Part shown: positions 9,589 through 17,887 of the stretch, piece after piece | Position numbering within the stretch: position 1 is the first letter of the stretch | Layout: each line of letters opens with the position of its first letter | Source of the DNA: Bdellovibrionia bacterium | GTDB taxonomy: Bacteria; Bdellovibrionota; Bdellovibrionia; Bdellovibrionales; JAGQZY01 | DNA length: 64,000 nucleotides | Assembly (NCBI GenBank): GCA_030427805.1 | Contig: JAUICP010000006.1 | Span: 202,364-266,363, forward strand | Direction of reading: 5' to 3' | The notes under the pieces: generated by a model | The model's input: the letters and a program-made list of their open reading frames with translations, nothing else | Databases searched by the model: none | Told to the model about the DNA's origin: nothing | Position numbers and translations under genes: made by a program

Positions 9589-10199
9589 TTTCTTCGCTCC
9601 AACTCAGCTAGTACCTTGGCTTGTAACTTTTCGGGGGAATCCATTGCGTCGAGAACGAGCCAGGATTCGGGGTTTTCATTGGCCTGGGCCAGATACCCTT
9701 CTCGCACCTTTTTGTGAAACTCAGTGGGCTCACTTTCCATGCGATCTTTTTCATCATTTCTTGAGTTTTGCCTTTTAAAGGATTCATCGGTACTGAGATC
9801 TAAAAGTATCGTTAAATCGGGATGGGTTCCACCAACAGCATAATTGTTTAGCCAGTCCGTCGACTCTCGATCGAGTCCCCTTGCGAAACATTGAAAGGCC
9901 ACTGTACTACCATAAAATCGGTCGCAAAGGACCCAATCCCCTTTTTGCAAAGCGGGCTTGATTTTATAGTCCACATGTTGCGCCCTGGACGCTTCATAAA
10001 GCAAAAGTTCGCAACGATCCACGGGCTTTTCATCGCCAATTTTTAAAAGGAGTCCGCGAATCTCCTCGGCCAAGGGAGTTCCCCCGGGCTCTCTAGTGAT
10101 CATTCGCGAAATATTTTTTGATTCTAACTCTTGGTCTAGTGCCTTAATAAGAGTCGATTTTCCGGAACCATCCAGTCCCTCAAATACGATAAAAGCCAT
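9576..10199 (-). CDS. tmk: Thymidylate kinase
   Basis: Phosphorylates dTMP to dTDP. P-loop FEGLDGSGKST near the N-terminus, the substrate loop TREPGGTPLAEE, and DRFYGST are all canonical. The ATG at 10199 follows AGAAGG, giving 207 residues; an in-frame start 12 codons earlier adds a poor N-terminus before the first strand. It precedes holB in an overlapping pair and starts the replication/PSP1/tatD operon. The next gene is divergent, leaving ~118 bp for promoters. Confidence 0.94.
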   Translation of the reverse strand: MAFIVFEGLDGSGKSTLIKALDQELESKNISRMITREPGGTPLAEEIRGLLLKIGDEKPVDRCELLLYEASRAQHVDYKIKPALQKGDWVLCDRFYGSTVAFQCFARGLDRESTDWLNNYAVGGTHPDLTILLDLSTDESFKRQNSRNDEKDRMESEPTEFHKKVREGYLAQANENPESWLVLDAMDSPEKLQAKVLAELERRNWLK

Positions 10200-10317
10200 A
10201 ACCTTCTTTTTGCTGGACCAAAGCAAGGCTGTCATTCTTTTTCAGAACGTCGTGGCGCGTAAGTTCCTGTGCTGCAATATATCTCAAATCACGAGCCATT
10301 TATTCCGATATTTATAT

Positions 10318-11271
10318 ATGGATTTAAAAGATGTGCGAGTCATTATAGCCGCAGACGACGGCCCCATATCGAGAAGATTGCGCGATTTTCTGACCGAAAA
10401 TGGAATGCTCGTCAATGTGGTGGAAGATCCAAAGCAGTTAAAAACTCTGCTTTTGGAATGGAACCCTAAATTCCTCATCGTCGACTACATGTTCCCCAAT
10501 TGGAATGCCGTGCATATTTTGAAATTTATGAAAGAGTCGGGAATTATGCACGAAGATGGCTGCCGCGTCTTTGTCGTTTCAGCCCACAGTCATGAAACCA
10601 ACGTGAATGAAGCTCTCAAAAGAGGAGCCAGCGATTATATCGTTCGCCCCTATCAGCCCACCGAAATACTTTCACGGATCGTACTTCACTTGCAAAAGAA
10701 CAAACAGATCCCGTTGATTAATGAAGACGACCGCGAAAAGGAACAATTCTACCTTCACCTGACTGACCTCGCCCTTAAAGAAGTTCTCAACTCTGAAAAC
10801 CTTCACAGGAGTCTTTTCAATCTCACAAACATGCTGGCCATGGCACTCAAAGCAGTGCGTGTGTCGGTCATACAGTGTGACAGTAACTTGATGATCGGAA
10901 AAGTTCGTGCCTCGAGCGATGATCGTGACCTCAATGATCTAAAGATCGACTTGCAAAAATATCCCGAGGTCAATTACGTGCTCAATGGTAAAAAAATGTT
11001 GGCTCTGGACAATCTGAAAAACGAACCGCAGATGCAGGAAGTCCTTAAAAAAGTTCAGAGCATTAGCTTCAATTCCATGATCGTCTGCCCTATTTTTAGC
11101 TCTAAAGAACACCTTTTTGGAGTTCTATCGGCACGCCTTCCAGACAAGGCCCCCATCCTTAACGACTACCATCTTCGCTTTGCCCAACTCACGGCTCGAA
11201 GCTTGGGAATCCTGCTCAAGAGCTTTGCCGCTCCGGAAAACCTTCTCGAAGAATGGCCTAAAGCCTCATAA
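10318..11271 (+). CDS. Response-regulator receiver fused to GAF-like domain
   Basis: From the ATG at 10318 the product has 317 residues. Residues 1-125 form a CheY-like receiver with the acidic pair, the phospho-acceptor Asp in FLIVDYMF, and the Ser/Thr-position switch in VFVVSA. The usual conserved Lys of the 'KP' motif is Arg (YIVRPY). Residues ~145-310 look like a GAF-type sensor fold (alternating strands, MLALDNLKNEP, MIVCPIFS) with no DNA-binding or enzymatic output. The ribosome site is weak, and in-frame sequence upstream lies opposite tmk and is probably not coding. Likely a cytoplasmic signalling adaptor; partner kinase unknown. Confidence 0.75.
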   Translation: MDLKDVRVIIAADDGPISRRLRDFLTENGMLVNVVEDPKQLKTLLLEWNPKFLIVDYMFPNWNAVHILKFMKESGIMHEDGCRVFVVSAHSHETNVNEALKRGASDYIVRPYQPTEILSRIVLHLQKNKQIPLINEDDREKEQFYLHLTDLALKEVLNSENLHRSLFNLTNMLAMALKAVRVSVIQCDSNLMIGKVRASSDDRDLNDLKIDLQKYPEVNYVLNGKKMLALDNLKNEPQMQEVLKKVQSISFNSMIVCPIFSSKEHLFGVLSARLPDKAPILNDYHLRFAQLTARSLGILLKSFAAPENLLEEWPKAS

Positions 11272-11368
11272 ATACTAAGCTTTTACTTGAAGGCTCCAAT
11301 CGAAAAAAAAAGTTTACTAGACCTCCTTGAACCCCTATACTGCTGCTCTGTTTAATTGAAGGAGATCC

Positions 11369-11728
11369 ATGGAAACTCTACTTTCTATTTTTCATATACT
11401 CGTTGCACTTGGTCTACTCGGAATCATTCTTATCCAAGACCCAAAAGGTGGCGGAGCTGGCATGTTCTCGTCGGGCGGCGGTGGAAATAGTTTGTTTGGA
11501 GCAACTGGTGCGCCGACGTTTCTTTCAAAAGTCACTAAGTGGCTCGGTATCTTCTTCGCAGTGAGCTCGATTGCACTCACAATCATCACTAAAAAGCCCG
11601 AGACTTCTGTTACGGATCGTCTTGTTCCCAATAGTGCTGGAACTCAACAAATGGTTCCTGAGGCTGGTGAAACAGAAAAGCCGACTGAAGAAACGGCTCC
11701 AGCACCCGAAGCCGAAACAAACAAGTAA
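11369..11728 (+). CDS. secG: Preprotein translocase subunit SecG
   Basis: Small inner-membrane subunit of the SecYEG channel. Two membrane helices (residues ~3-22 and ~52-70) flank the conserved GGGGAGMFSSGGGGNSLFGA-type loop and FLSKVTKW. The C-terminal ~40 residues are an acidic Thr/Pro/Glu-rich tail typical of proteobacterial SecG. GAAGGAG precedes the ATG. In many genomes secG sits near tpiA; here it is about 7 kb from it. Confidence 0.95.
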   Translation: METLLSIFHILVALGLLGIILIQDPKGGGAGMFSSGGGGNSLFGATGAPTFLSKVTKWLGIFFAVSSIALTIITKKPETSVTDRLVPNSAGTQQMVPEAGETEKPTEETAPAPEAETNK

Positions 11729-11746
11729 TTTAAGAGGTTCCCTCTA

Positions 11747-12607
11747 GTGAAGCAGATTCTCGTTCTGTTGGGATTGGCTCTGGGAGTTTATCTCATTTTG
11801 CAAACTCCAAGTAGTAACGATGAAGAGCAAGGCCCTAGCTCGGTGGCATTGGGTTACACGGCTAAATCTGTAAAAGAACTCTTTGTTCGAAGAGAGGGCC
11901 AACTCAAAGATCAAGAAGTCAATTTTCGAAGTGAAATTTACGATCTCGATACTTGGGAGACCGGCTCAGGTGGATCGGCCATATTACAATTTAATTCTGG
12001 TGCCGTACTCGAGATGAAAGCAAGTTCCCGACTGATCGTCGATTATTTCGTCAAAGAAAGAAAAGTGGAAGTGACCGTCCTGCAAGGGCAAGTGAAACTC
12101 GTCACACAAGTCGATCAAAATGTTTTTGAACTCATTCAAAGTCCCTCGGGATTTATAGATGGAGATACTTCTGTATCCGATATCCACATTAAGCTTCCCG
12201 CCGAAACACCGAGACCCACACCGATTCAAGTCGTCGAAGAGCAACAGACCCCTGTTCCTGCGCCGACGGCCCCTAAAACTCTTCCCCCTCGCCCCAAAGA
12301 ACCAAAGGGCAGTCTCTCCATGGACTACATCGACAAAGTCATCGCTGGACAAAGACGATTTATCCAGCGCTGCTACATCAAGTACTTCAATCGCAATAAG
12401 GGTCAGGTCAAATTAGGGCAAGTGACTCTTGGTTTTATCATCGAGCCATCCGGTCGAGTGAATGCAGCTAACATTGTTAACAGTGAAATCGAAGATAAGA
12501 AGTACCAATCCTGTCTCCTTCGAGTCATCGAAAGGGCGAGATTTAAGTCTTTCGAAGCCCAGCCAATCGAAGTTGAATACCCTATTCAAATGGCCCTACA
12601 AAATTAA
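11747..12607 (+). CDS. Membrane-anchored FecR-like protein with AgmX/TonB-type C-terminus
   Basis: The 286-residue product starts at GTG 11747 after AGAGG. It has a single N-terminal membrane helix (ILVLLGLALGVYLIL), then a FecR-like beta domain (SGGSAILQFNSGAVLEM, residues ~70-130), a Pro-rich linker (~160-185), and a C-terminal module beginning IDKVIAGQRRFIQRCYIKYF. That last part matches the TonB-related domain of myxobacterial AgmX/PglI gliding proteins. Topology suggests a periplasmic, energy-transducing or envelope-spanning role. It lies 18 bp after secG. Its stop codon TAA sits exactly at the left junction of the IS1-like element, so the protein is unharmed by the insertion. Confidence 0.7.
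   Translation: MKQILVLLGLALGVYLILQTPSSNDEEQGPSSVALGYTAKSVKELFVRREGQLKDQEVNFRSEIYDLDTWETGSGGSAILQFNSGAVLEMKASSRLIVDYFVKERKVEVTVLQGQVKLVTQVDQNVFELIQSPSGFIDGDTSVSDIHIKLPAETPRPTPIQVVEEQQTPVPAPTAPKTLPPRPKEPKGSLSMDYIDKVIAGQRRFIQRCYIKYFNRNKGQVKLGQVTLGFIIEPSGRVNAANIVNSEIEDKKYQSCLLRVIERARFKSFEAQPIEVEYPIQMALQN
12597..12605 (+). repeat. Left target-site duplication of the IS1-like element
   Basis: TACAAAATT directly precedes the element and is repeated exactly at 13783-13791. The match can be extended to ten bases (TACAAAATTA), so the duplication is nine or ten bases long. That size is characteristic of IS1-family transposition. Confidence 0.85.
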
Positions 12608-12676
12608 AACTGACCCCGTTTAGTGTGTGTGTCTCTATCAATATGCTTGGCACCCTAAATGCAGTATCTCTAATCC

Positions 12677-13561
12677 ATGAAGAGATACTGCCCGAAATGC
12701 CCCCACCAACACAGCGAAATTCGAAAACACGGATTTTTCAAACGAAAGTCAGACTACAAATCTATGCAACGATTTAAATGTATTCGTTGCAATACCACTT
12801 TTTCTAAGGCTTCAACACAAAAGTGCATCCATCAAAACAAAAGGCACCTAAATTCAACCATCCTAAAACTCATCGCCAGCAAGAACTCCCAAAGACGAAT
12901 CGCACTTCTTCTAGGCATTAGTAAAAATACAGTCGCTAGGAAAATTCAATTTCTAGCCCGGATGGCCCGAGAAAAAAATCGACAACAGTTAATCCAAAGT
13001 TCGTCAGTTCAAGAGATTATTTTCGATGACATGGAAACCTTCGAGCACAGTAAAATGAAACCCATAAGCATTACGGTTGTCGTCGAAAAGTACACTCAAA
13101 GAATCTTGGGAGCCAGAGCCTCCATCATGCCCGCCAAGGGCCTCCTTGCAAAAAGGTCTCGAAAAAAATACGGAAGAAGAAAGGACCAAAGGCACAAAAC
13201 GAGAGAGCAACTTTTTCAGGACCTTAAAAACACAATTGGGTCTCCTGCTACGATCGAATCCGACCAAAATCCCCATTACATTAAAAGTGTTACTCGACAT
13301 TTCCCTGAGGCTAACTACATCCAGTATCGAGGGAGAAGAGGATGTGTCGTTGGTCAAGGCGAACTCAAAGAAGGAGGCTTCGATCCTCTTTTTTACCTCA
13401 ATCACACCTGTGCCATGATTCGAGATAATTTGGGTTGTTTGGTAAGAAGAACCTGGTGCACATCTAAAACAATTCACTATCTTCAGGATCGTCTTGATAT
13501 CTACACTTATTTTCACAACAACTTCCTATTGAAAAGCCGAAAGAAAGCAGCCCACACTTAG
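12677..13561 (+). CDS. IS1-family-like transposase (zinc ribbon, HTH, DDE)
   Basis: The 294-residue protein has an N-terminal zinc ribbon (CPKC and CIRC, residues 5-37), a helix-turn-helix (SQRRIALLLGISKNTVAR, ~75-92), and a catalytic domain with Asp in FDDMETF and Asp in IESDQNPHY. Its last third, FYLNHTCAMIRDNLGCLVRRTW and onward, resembles the terminal N-H...R...L...R-T/S pattern of IS1 InsB. Here the InsA-like and InsB-like parts form a single unshifted frame, as in the archaeal and environmental single-ORF IS1 subgroups. It appears intact. The ribosome site is weak. Family assignment rests on this pattern plus the 9-10 bp target duplication. Confidence 0.8.
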   Translation: MKRYCPKCPHQHSEIRKHGFFKRKSDYKSMQRFKCIRCNTTFSKASTQKCIHQNKRHLNSTILKLIASKNSQRRIALLLGISKNTVARKIQFLARMAREKNRQQLIQSSSVQEIIFDDMETFEHSKMKPISITVVVEKYTQRILGARASIMPAKGLLAKRSRKKYGRRKDQRHKTREQLFQDLKNTIGSPATIESDQNPHYIKSVTRHFPEANYIQYRGRRGCVVGQGELKEGGFDPLFYLNHTCAMIRDNLGCLVRRTWCTSKTIHYLQDRLDIYTYFHNNFLLKSRKKAAHT

Positions 13562-13633
13562 TTCAGTTTATAAATTGAATCTGAATTCTTTGTTTGTGGG
13601 ATGATGAGAATCATTCTTTGTGGAAAGTATTAT

Positions 13634-13715
13634 GGGGGTTCATTTTTAGGGCTCTTGCCAGCCGGATGCGATGTGGGCAAGAAGGGCAGGAGCCCGGCCC
13701 TAAAAATGGACTCCC
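13634..13715. other. Large hairpin in the non-coding right arm of the IS
   Basis: Perfect 12-bp arms CATTTTTAGGGC (13641-13652) and GCCCTAAAAATG (13697-13708) enclose a second, competing pairing (GGGCTCTTGCC with GGCAGGAGCCC, one G-T pair) and an inner CTTGCC/GGCAAG stem. No gene overlaps it. It could be a terminator-like or regulatory structure of the IS, or a structured RNA. Its role is unknown. Confidence 0.6.
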
Positions 13716-13782
13716 AGAATACTTGGAACAACTTGAACCTGATTCTCCTCGCACCAAAAACACAAGAATATGGGTCAGTTTA

Positions 13783-13791
13783 TACAAAATT
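13783..13791 (+). repeat. Right target-site duplication of the IS1-like element
   Basis: TACAAAATT repeats the sequence at 12597-12605. It includes part of the stop codon (TAA on minus) of the HAD-family gene that follows. Confidence 0.85.
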
Positions 13792-14872
13792 AACGGTAGT
13801 CGTGAAGGTAGTCGATGCGCTCGGGAACCCATGGTTCGTGCTCGCCATCGAGCTCAAAAACTCGACTTCCAACGCGGGAGACTTCTTTAGCCGGCTGAAG
13901 ACTCGGTTCAAAGTCTGAAGCAATAAGATCGTGCTCTTTTAATGCTGGTAAAATCTTTTCAACACTATTGGCCCCAAGAATCCTTCTTCGAACGAGATCA
14001 TCGAAACTATTTTCTAACTCATCAAAAGAAAAACCATAGTTCATCGTAATGTCGAGAGCGACACGCAGAACCTGCTCGGTGTTCAATCGTCCATCCTGAA
14101 ACAAATCAAGAGCCGTCTGAAAGGTATTGTAGGAAGGAACAAGACGCCTTCCAAATTTAATGTAGTAGTCAGGATCCGTGTCGGTCGCCAAGTTGATGTA
14201 AACCTTCTCTACGGGATCTCCAGTCGGAATTTTATCTTGTAATTCAAGAATGGTTTCAGTCTGCCCCCCGATCACTCGAAGGTTTTTTAAAATATGGCGC
14301 AGTTCAGTTTCAGACCAGCGACGGGCACAGATATCTGAATAGAGGGAGTAGATAATCGCATCTGACTCCGAATCATCCCCCCATAAAACTTGGCGAACGT
14401 TTTCATTGAGGTTCAAGCGCAATTGCAGCAATGCTTGGATTTTATAGCCAATCTGCTGAGTGAGACGCCAAAGGCGACTGGGTTTTAAGTTGCGAAGGTT
14501 GTCCTTATAGAAACTCCCAAAGGGTAAAATCTCGTCGATTTCTAACTTCTCTCGAATCTTCCCCTCGATTTGCGGTGGGCTCGCTGTGATGAAAAAGATC
14601 GGCAGTCGGTCCCGCCCGGTTCTTTGAATATAGGAATTTTTAAGAGCCGTTACCAATGTAGCCGTGCCGGGTACATTCTTTTTCTGGAAGGCTTTTTCGA
14701 GAGCCGTTCTCATTAGGTCCCTGAGGTTTCCAAAGCTCGTGTCCAAATAGGTCTTATCCAGGTCCCAAACAAAAACCTCTTCACTAGCGGCTTCTAAACC
14801 ACTAGAAACATAAGAAAAATAGACTACGTCCCCTGAAATTTCAGCGCGGGATTTCCAATCGGCCATACTCAA
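13790..14872 (-). CDS. HAD-superfamily protein, App1 phosphatidate phosphatase-like
   Basis: The 360-residue protein shows the HAD catalytic motif I as VFVWDLDKTYLDT (residues ~32-45), motif II in FFITASPPQI, and motif IV in LWGDDSESD. This arrangement resembles the App1 catalytic domain (DUF2183), whose yeast member dephosphorylates phosphatidate; the bacterial substrate is unknown. The last ~120 residues are helical without a known domain. An ATG two codons in (14866) is an alternative start. It has no signal peptide and is probably cytoplasmic. Its stop codon lies in the right target duplication of the IS. Confidence 0.72.
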   Translation of the reverse strand: MSMADWKSRAEISGDVVYFSYVSSGLEAASEEVFVWDLDKTYLDTSFGNLRDLMRTALEKAFQKKNVPGTATLVTALKNSYIQRTGRDRLPIFFITASPPQIEGKIREKLEIDEILPFGSFYKDNLRNLKPSRLWRLTQQIGYKIQALLQLRLNLNENVRQVLWGDDSESDAIIYSLYSDICARRWSETELRHILKNLRVIGGQTETILELQDKIPTGDPVEKVYINLATDTDPDYYIKFGRRLVPSYNTFQTALDLFQDGRLNTEQVLRVALDITMNYGFSFDELENSFDDLVRRRILGANSVEKILPALKEHDLIASDFEPSLQPAKEVSRVGSRVFELDGEHEPWVPERIDYLHDYR

Positions 14873-14955
14873 AATCTATGCACTTTTTACACGGATGTCA
14901 CTGATAAGTCTCCTCCAATTATAGACCTTCAGCCGGGGCCGTGGTATCTAGCCCC

Positions 14956-15771
14956 ATGGTTTTACAAGATATCGATCGCCTTAGTCGTGACATGAACTTT
15001 TCTCCCAGTACTCCTTGGAGCCCTCTTCTTCCGGCCGTTGCCTGGCGGGGAACCCTCATAGCCGGGTTTGAACACGAGGGAATGGCTGTTGATCACTCGG
15101 ATAAGGAAATAGCCAGTCTCTTTAAAGAACTCTATTCTGAACTCAACCTTATAGAGTTGGCCAAGATCTATCGAAATTGGACGCTCCTTGTTGCTCACCA
15201 AAAACAAGAATGGTTGAAGTTTTGGCCTGAGCTTCAGAGACATTATCATTTTAAAGATAATGAAACCTTTCGCAGTTTTTTGCTCACTCTCCTGCAGACC
15301 CCCTTTGAGTTCCAAGAGTGGTTAGCGGCGAAAAAACCAAGTTATAAAGAGTTATCGATATTGTCGCAACTTGAAGATCGATGTGCTTTTAACAAAGTAC
15401 TCCTACAGATCAGTGACCTAAAATTATCCCGGTCCGAAGCGATTTCTCTTCTGGAACTGGCGATCGAATGTTTTCTTATCCACGAAACTCCCCTAGATGA
15501 GCTTGAAGCGCAAAAATCAGAATCCAAAGCTCAGTGGCTGCAAAGAATTAAAAAACTGAGATTTCCAAATACGAATGAAATCGACTCGTCGAAAAAAGAA
15601 GAGATCGAAAAACTATCTCTTCCACAGTTTGTACAGGCGCGGTGGACACGAATTGGTGATGAGGCAGGAATCGAATTAAAGTTCTTAGCCAAGAATAGCA
15701 AAGACCTCGAAAACAAAATGCAGGCTGTTAAACGGTCCTCAGAAAATATTAAAGCATGGCAGGATCTATGA
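14956..15771 (+). CDS. Hypothetical protein coupled to SPL-like gene
   Basis: I prefer the ATG at 14956 over the GTG five codons upstream. The 271-residue product is soluble, helical, Glu/Leu/Lys-rich and rich in Trp in its first half, with no recognised domain. Its TGA overlaps the ATG of the radical SAM gene (ATGA), so it is very likely co-translated and may work with that enzyme. Function unknown. Confidence 0.6.
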   Translation: MVLQDIDRLSRDMNFSPSTPWSPLLPAVAWRGTLIAGFEHEGMAVDHSDKEIASLFKELYSELNLIELAKIYRNWTLLVAHQKQEWLKFWPELQRHYHFKDNETFRSFLLTLLQTPFEFQEWLAAKKPSYKELSILSQLEDRCAFNKVLLQISDLKLSRSEAISLLELAIECFLIHETPLDELEAQKSESKAQWLQRIKKLRFPNTNEIDSSKKEEIEKLSLPQFVQARWTRIGDEAGIELKFLAKNSKDLENKMQAVKRSSENIKAWQDL

Positions 15772-16901
15772 ATTTAGCCACCAAGCTCGCCGCAAAATTT
15801 GAAAAAGTCTATATTTCCGAAGAGAGCTGGGAAAGCCGTGTCGCCGAACGTTTTCGAGCCGTTTTTCCGAACGAAAAAATATTTAAGGTCGATGATCACC
15901 CTTATGCAAATCACAAAGGTACTTTGAGTTCTGAGGAATTCGATCAGAGCAAGAAAGAAATATTCTTAACTCATTTTAAGGGTAGCTTCTTTAAGCGCTG
16001 TCCCGGAGCCAAAAAGGGTTTAGCCTGCTGTAACTATTTTGTACTCAACCTTGGACTTCAATGCGATATGAACTGTAGCTACTGCTACTTACAGTCTTAC
16101 CTCAACACGCCAGTTCTCACTTTTTATTCAAATATCGAAGATGCAATATCTGAAATGCGTGAAATGGCTGTAGAGCACCCCGAAAAAAGTTATCGCGTCG
16201 GAACAGGTGAAACCATCGACTCATTGAGTTTAGATCCAATCACTCTCTACTCAAAAGATCTCATGGAGTTCTTTTATGATTTCCCCCAATGGAAATTAGA
16301 ATTTAAAACAAAGTCAGACCATGTCGATCAGTTTCTCAACTTTAAACATCAATCGAATATCATTGTGTCTTGGTCAATTAACCCCGAGATGATCGTGAGT
16401 AATGAAGAACACGGAACCGCTTCACTAAAAAAACGCCTTCAAGCGGCAAGAAAGTGTGTTGAGAAAGGCTTTCCGATTGCCTTCCATATTGATCCCGTAA
16501 TTTGGTCGCCCGATTGGAAAGAAAACTATTTGGGCCTTGTCGACGAAATCTGTGAACAATTTAGCCCCGAACAACTACCCTATATCTCCCTTGGGGCACT
16601 AAGGTATCAGCCGGAGCAGAAGCTAATGATGAGAGAACGTTTTGGTTACAACTCTCAAGTTCTTCGCGGCGAAATGCACCCAGGTAAAGACGGTAAACTT
16701 CGCTATGACTCTCAACTTCGGACTCAGATGTTTCAGACAATTCTTGATCGCTTCAAGTCCCACAGTCCTCTGTGGAAGGTGTTTCTATGCATGGAGACCC
16801 CAGAGAATTGGCTCAACACTTTTAGCGAAGTCCCCCATCGAATTGATGAAATGAATGAGCTATTTAAGCCCTTGCCAAAAATAAAATCTCTGAATCTCTA
16901 G
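15768..16901 (+). CDS. SPL-like radical SAM protein (spore photoproduct lyase family)
   Basis: The start at 15768 follows AGGA and makes an ATGA overlap with the gene upstream; an ATG four codons earlier is possible. The 4Fe-4S/SAM motif is CDMNCSYCYLQ (CxxxCxxC) near residue ~100, preceded by a CPG...CC segment, and the order of motifs matches the spore photoproduct lyase family. Where true SPL has the hydrogen-donor Cys (Cys141 in B. subtilis, in a CTSD context) this protein has VGTGETIDSLSLD, with no Cys. So it is probably a paralogue with another role, perhaps DNA repair, rather than a spore enzyme. No spore genes are present. Confidence 0.75.
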   Translation: MNLATKLAAKFEKVYISEESWESRVAERFRAVFPNEKIFKVDDHPYANHKGTLSSEEFDQSKKEIFLTHFKGSFFKRCPGAKKGLACCNYFVLNLGLQCDMNCSYCYLQSYLNTPVLTFYSNIEDAISEMREMAVEHPEKSYRVGTGETIDSLSLDPITLYSKDLMEFFYDFPQWKLEFKTKSDHVDQFLNFKHQSNIIVSWSINPEMIVSNEEHGTASLKKRLQAARKCVEKGFPIAFHIDPVIWSPDWKENYLGLVDEICEQFSPEQLPYISLGALRYQPEQKLMMRERFGYNSQVLRGEMHPGKDGKLRYDSQLRTQMFQTILDRFKSHSPLWKVFLCMETPENWLNTFSEVPHRIDEMNELFKPLPKIKSLNL

Positions 16902-17852
16902 TTAGAATGCAAGTATAAGAAGAATAGCCAGGCTCGAAACCCAACTGAGGACCGTAGAAAGAGATCGTTCTTCGTCTTCTTTTTCTTTTTCCATGGCTGC
17001 CTCTGGGCTCAATAGCTTTGTGTCCAAGTTTAAACGGCTGGGAATACCTTTTTCAATGGCATAGAGTTCTTGAAGCTTTTTAACTTGCTTGGGGAATCTC
17101 ACCAAAGCACCTTCAACCAAAAACTTATTACCCGCGGATCGAAGCACTTCTACTGTTACAACTCCCTCTTCGTATTTTAAAACCTTGCCGAGGGCAACGA
17201 CTTCCATTTTTGCACCCGACTCAAAAAGCGGGAGCGTCGAGCTATGAAAAATTTGAATCCACTGAACCTCATCACCCTCGTTAAAATCACCATTACTACC
17301 AACGTTAACTCTAGCGACTTTGAGGTCACCTTCATTGACTAAACTGGTTTTCATGACCGGGTCTAATATTTGAAACCCTTGATAAGGAACTTGTGAAATG
17401 AAGTCGCCCATAAGGCGCTCCGAAGCCGGCCCAATTTGCTCTTTCATCGTTTGCGAAGGTTGAAAGTTCAAACTTCGCTCCCAAAGCTTGAGTCCACTAT
17501 AACCGTCGTAAACGATCATAGACATCTTTCGATCTTTTATAAATGTGACGACAACAGCGTGAGCGTCGAGCAGCTTCCCGAGAATAATCACATCTGAAGG
17601 CTCCAATTCTTTACGAGCTTGATAAACATCATTCTTCAAAAGAAATCTCTTGGTCGCGACAAGAAAGCGCTCATTTTTTGCCAGCAGGTCGCGCATCTTC
17701 CACCAGGCCTCTTCGGCTGCCTTTGATTCACGGGATGGAGAATCAATCGGAAAGACGGCAACCCTTCGAATCAGTTTGTGCTCTATTTGCGCTTCTAAAA
17801 AAAGCGGAAACAGGCACATCAGGACTATGATCGTGCTTGGAATTCTCAGCAT
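16902..17852 (-). CDS. Exported protein with C-terminal membrane segment
   Basis: The 316-residue product has a signal peptide (MLRIPSTIIVLMCLFPLFLEAQ) and a second hydrophobic stretch at the extreme C-terminus (VLSWVSSLAILLILAF). The start of the mature part (RRVAVFPIDSP) resembles the opening strand of periplasmic lipoprotein domains such as CsgG/LpoB-type folds, but the match is only suggestive. It lies 35 bp after the DUF429 gene on the same strand and probably ends the ABC operon. It overlaps no neighbour; the convergent radical SAM gene ends at the adjacent base. Function unknown. Confidence 0.6.
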   Translation of the reverse strand: MLRIPSTIIVLMCLFPLFLEAQIEHKLIRRVAVFPIDSPSRESKAAEEAWWKMRDLLAKNERFLVATKRFLLKNDVYQARKELEPSDVIILGKLLDAHAVVVTFIKDRKMSMIVYDGYSGLKLWERSLNFQPSQTMKEQIGPASERLMGDFISQVPYQGFQILDPVMKTSLVNEGDLKVARVNVGSNGDFNEGDEVQWIQIFHSSTLPLFESGAKMEVVALGKVLKYEEGVVTVEVLRSAGNKFLVEGALVRFPKQVKKLQELYAIEKGIPSRLNLDTKLLSPEAAMEKEKEDEERSLSTVLSWVSSLAILLILAF

Positions 17853-17887
17853 AATTTATTGTACAAATTTAAGGCGCGAATTTCTAT

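Larger units (their letters stand above)
12606..13782 (+). mobile_element. Complete IS1-like insertion sequence
   Basis: The element is about 1,177 bp. Its ends share AAACTGACCC as inverted repeats (12607-12616 and 13772-13781), with weaker similarity further in, and it is bordered by a 9-10 bp direct repeat. It carries one transposase gene and about 210 bp of non-coding DNA on the right containing a large hairpin. The insertion lies between two convergent genes at their shared TTAA stop codons. Because the target is duplicated, both genes keep their stops. The perfect duplication suggests a recent insertion. Confidence 0.85.

Noticed and set aside
13004-13516. 170-codon frame on the minus strand inside the transposase gene
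   Set aside because: Antisense to a transposase with clear zinc ribbon, HTH and DDE motifs; no domain or start context of its own.
13545-13575. CACACTTAGTTCAGTTTA as the right end of the IS
   Set aside because: It partly resembles the left end, but only the copy at 13772-13781 is flanked by the exact target duplication.
13601-13918. 105-codon frame running from the IS right arm into the HAD gene
   Set aside because: It crosses the IS junction and runs antisense to a supported gene; it would be created by the insertion and has no recognisable product.
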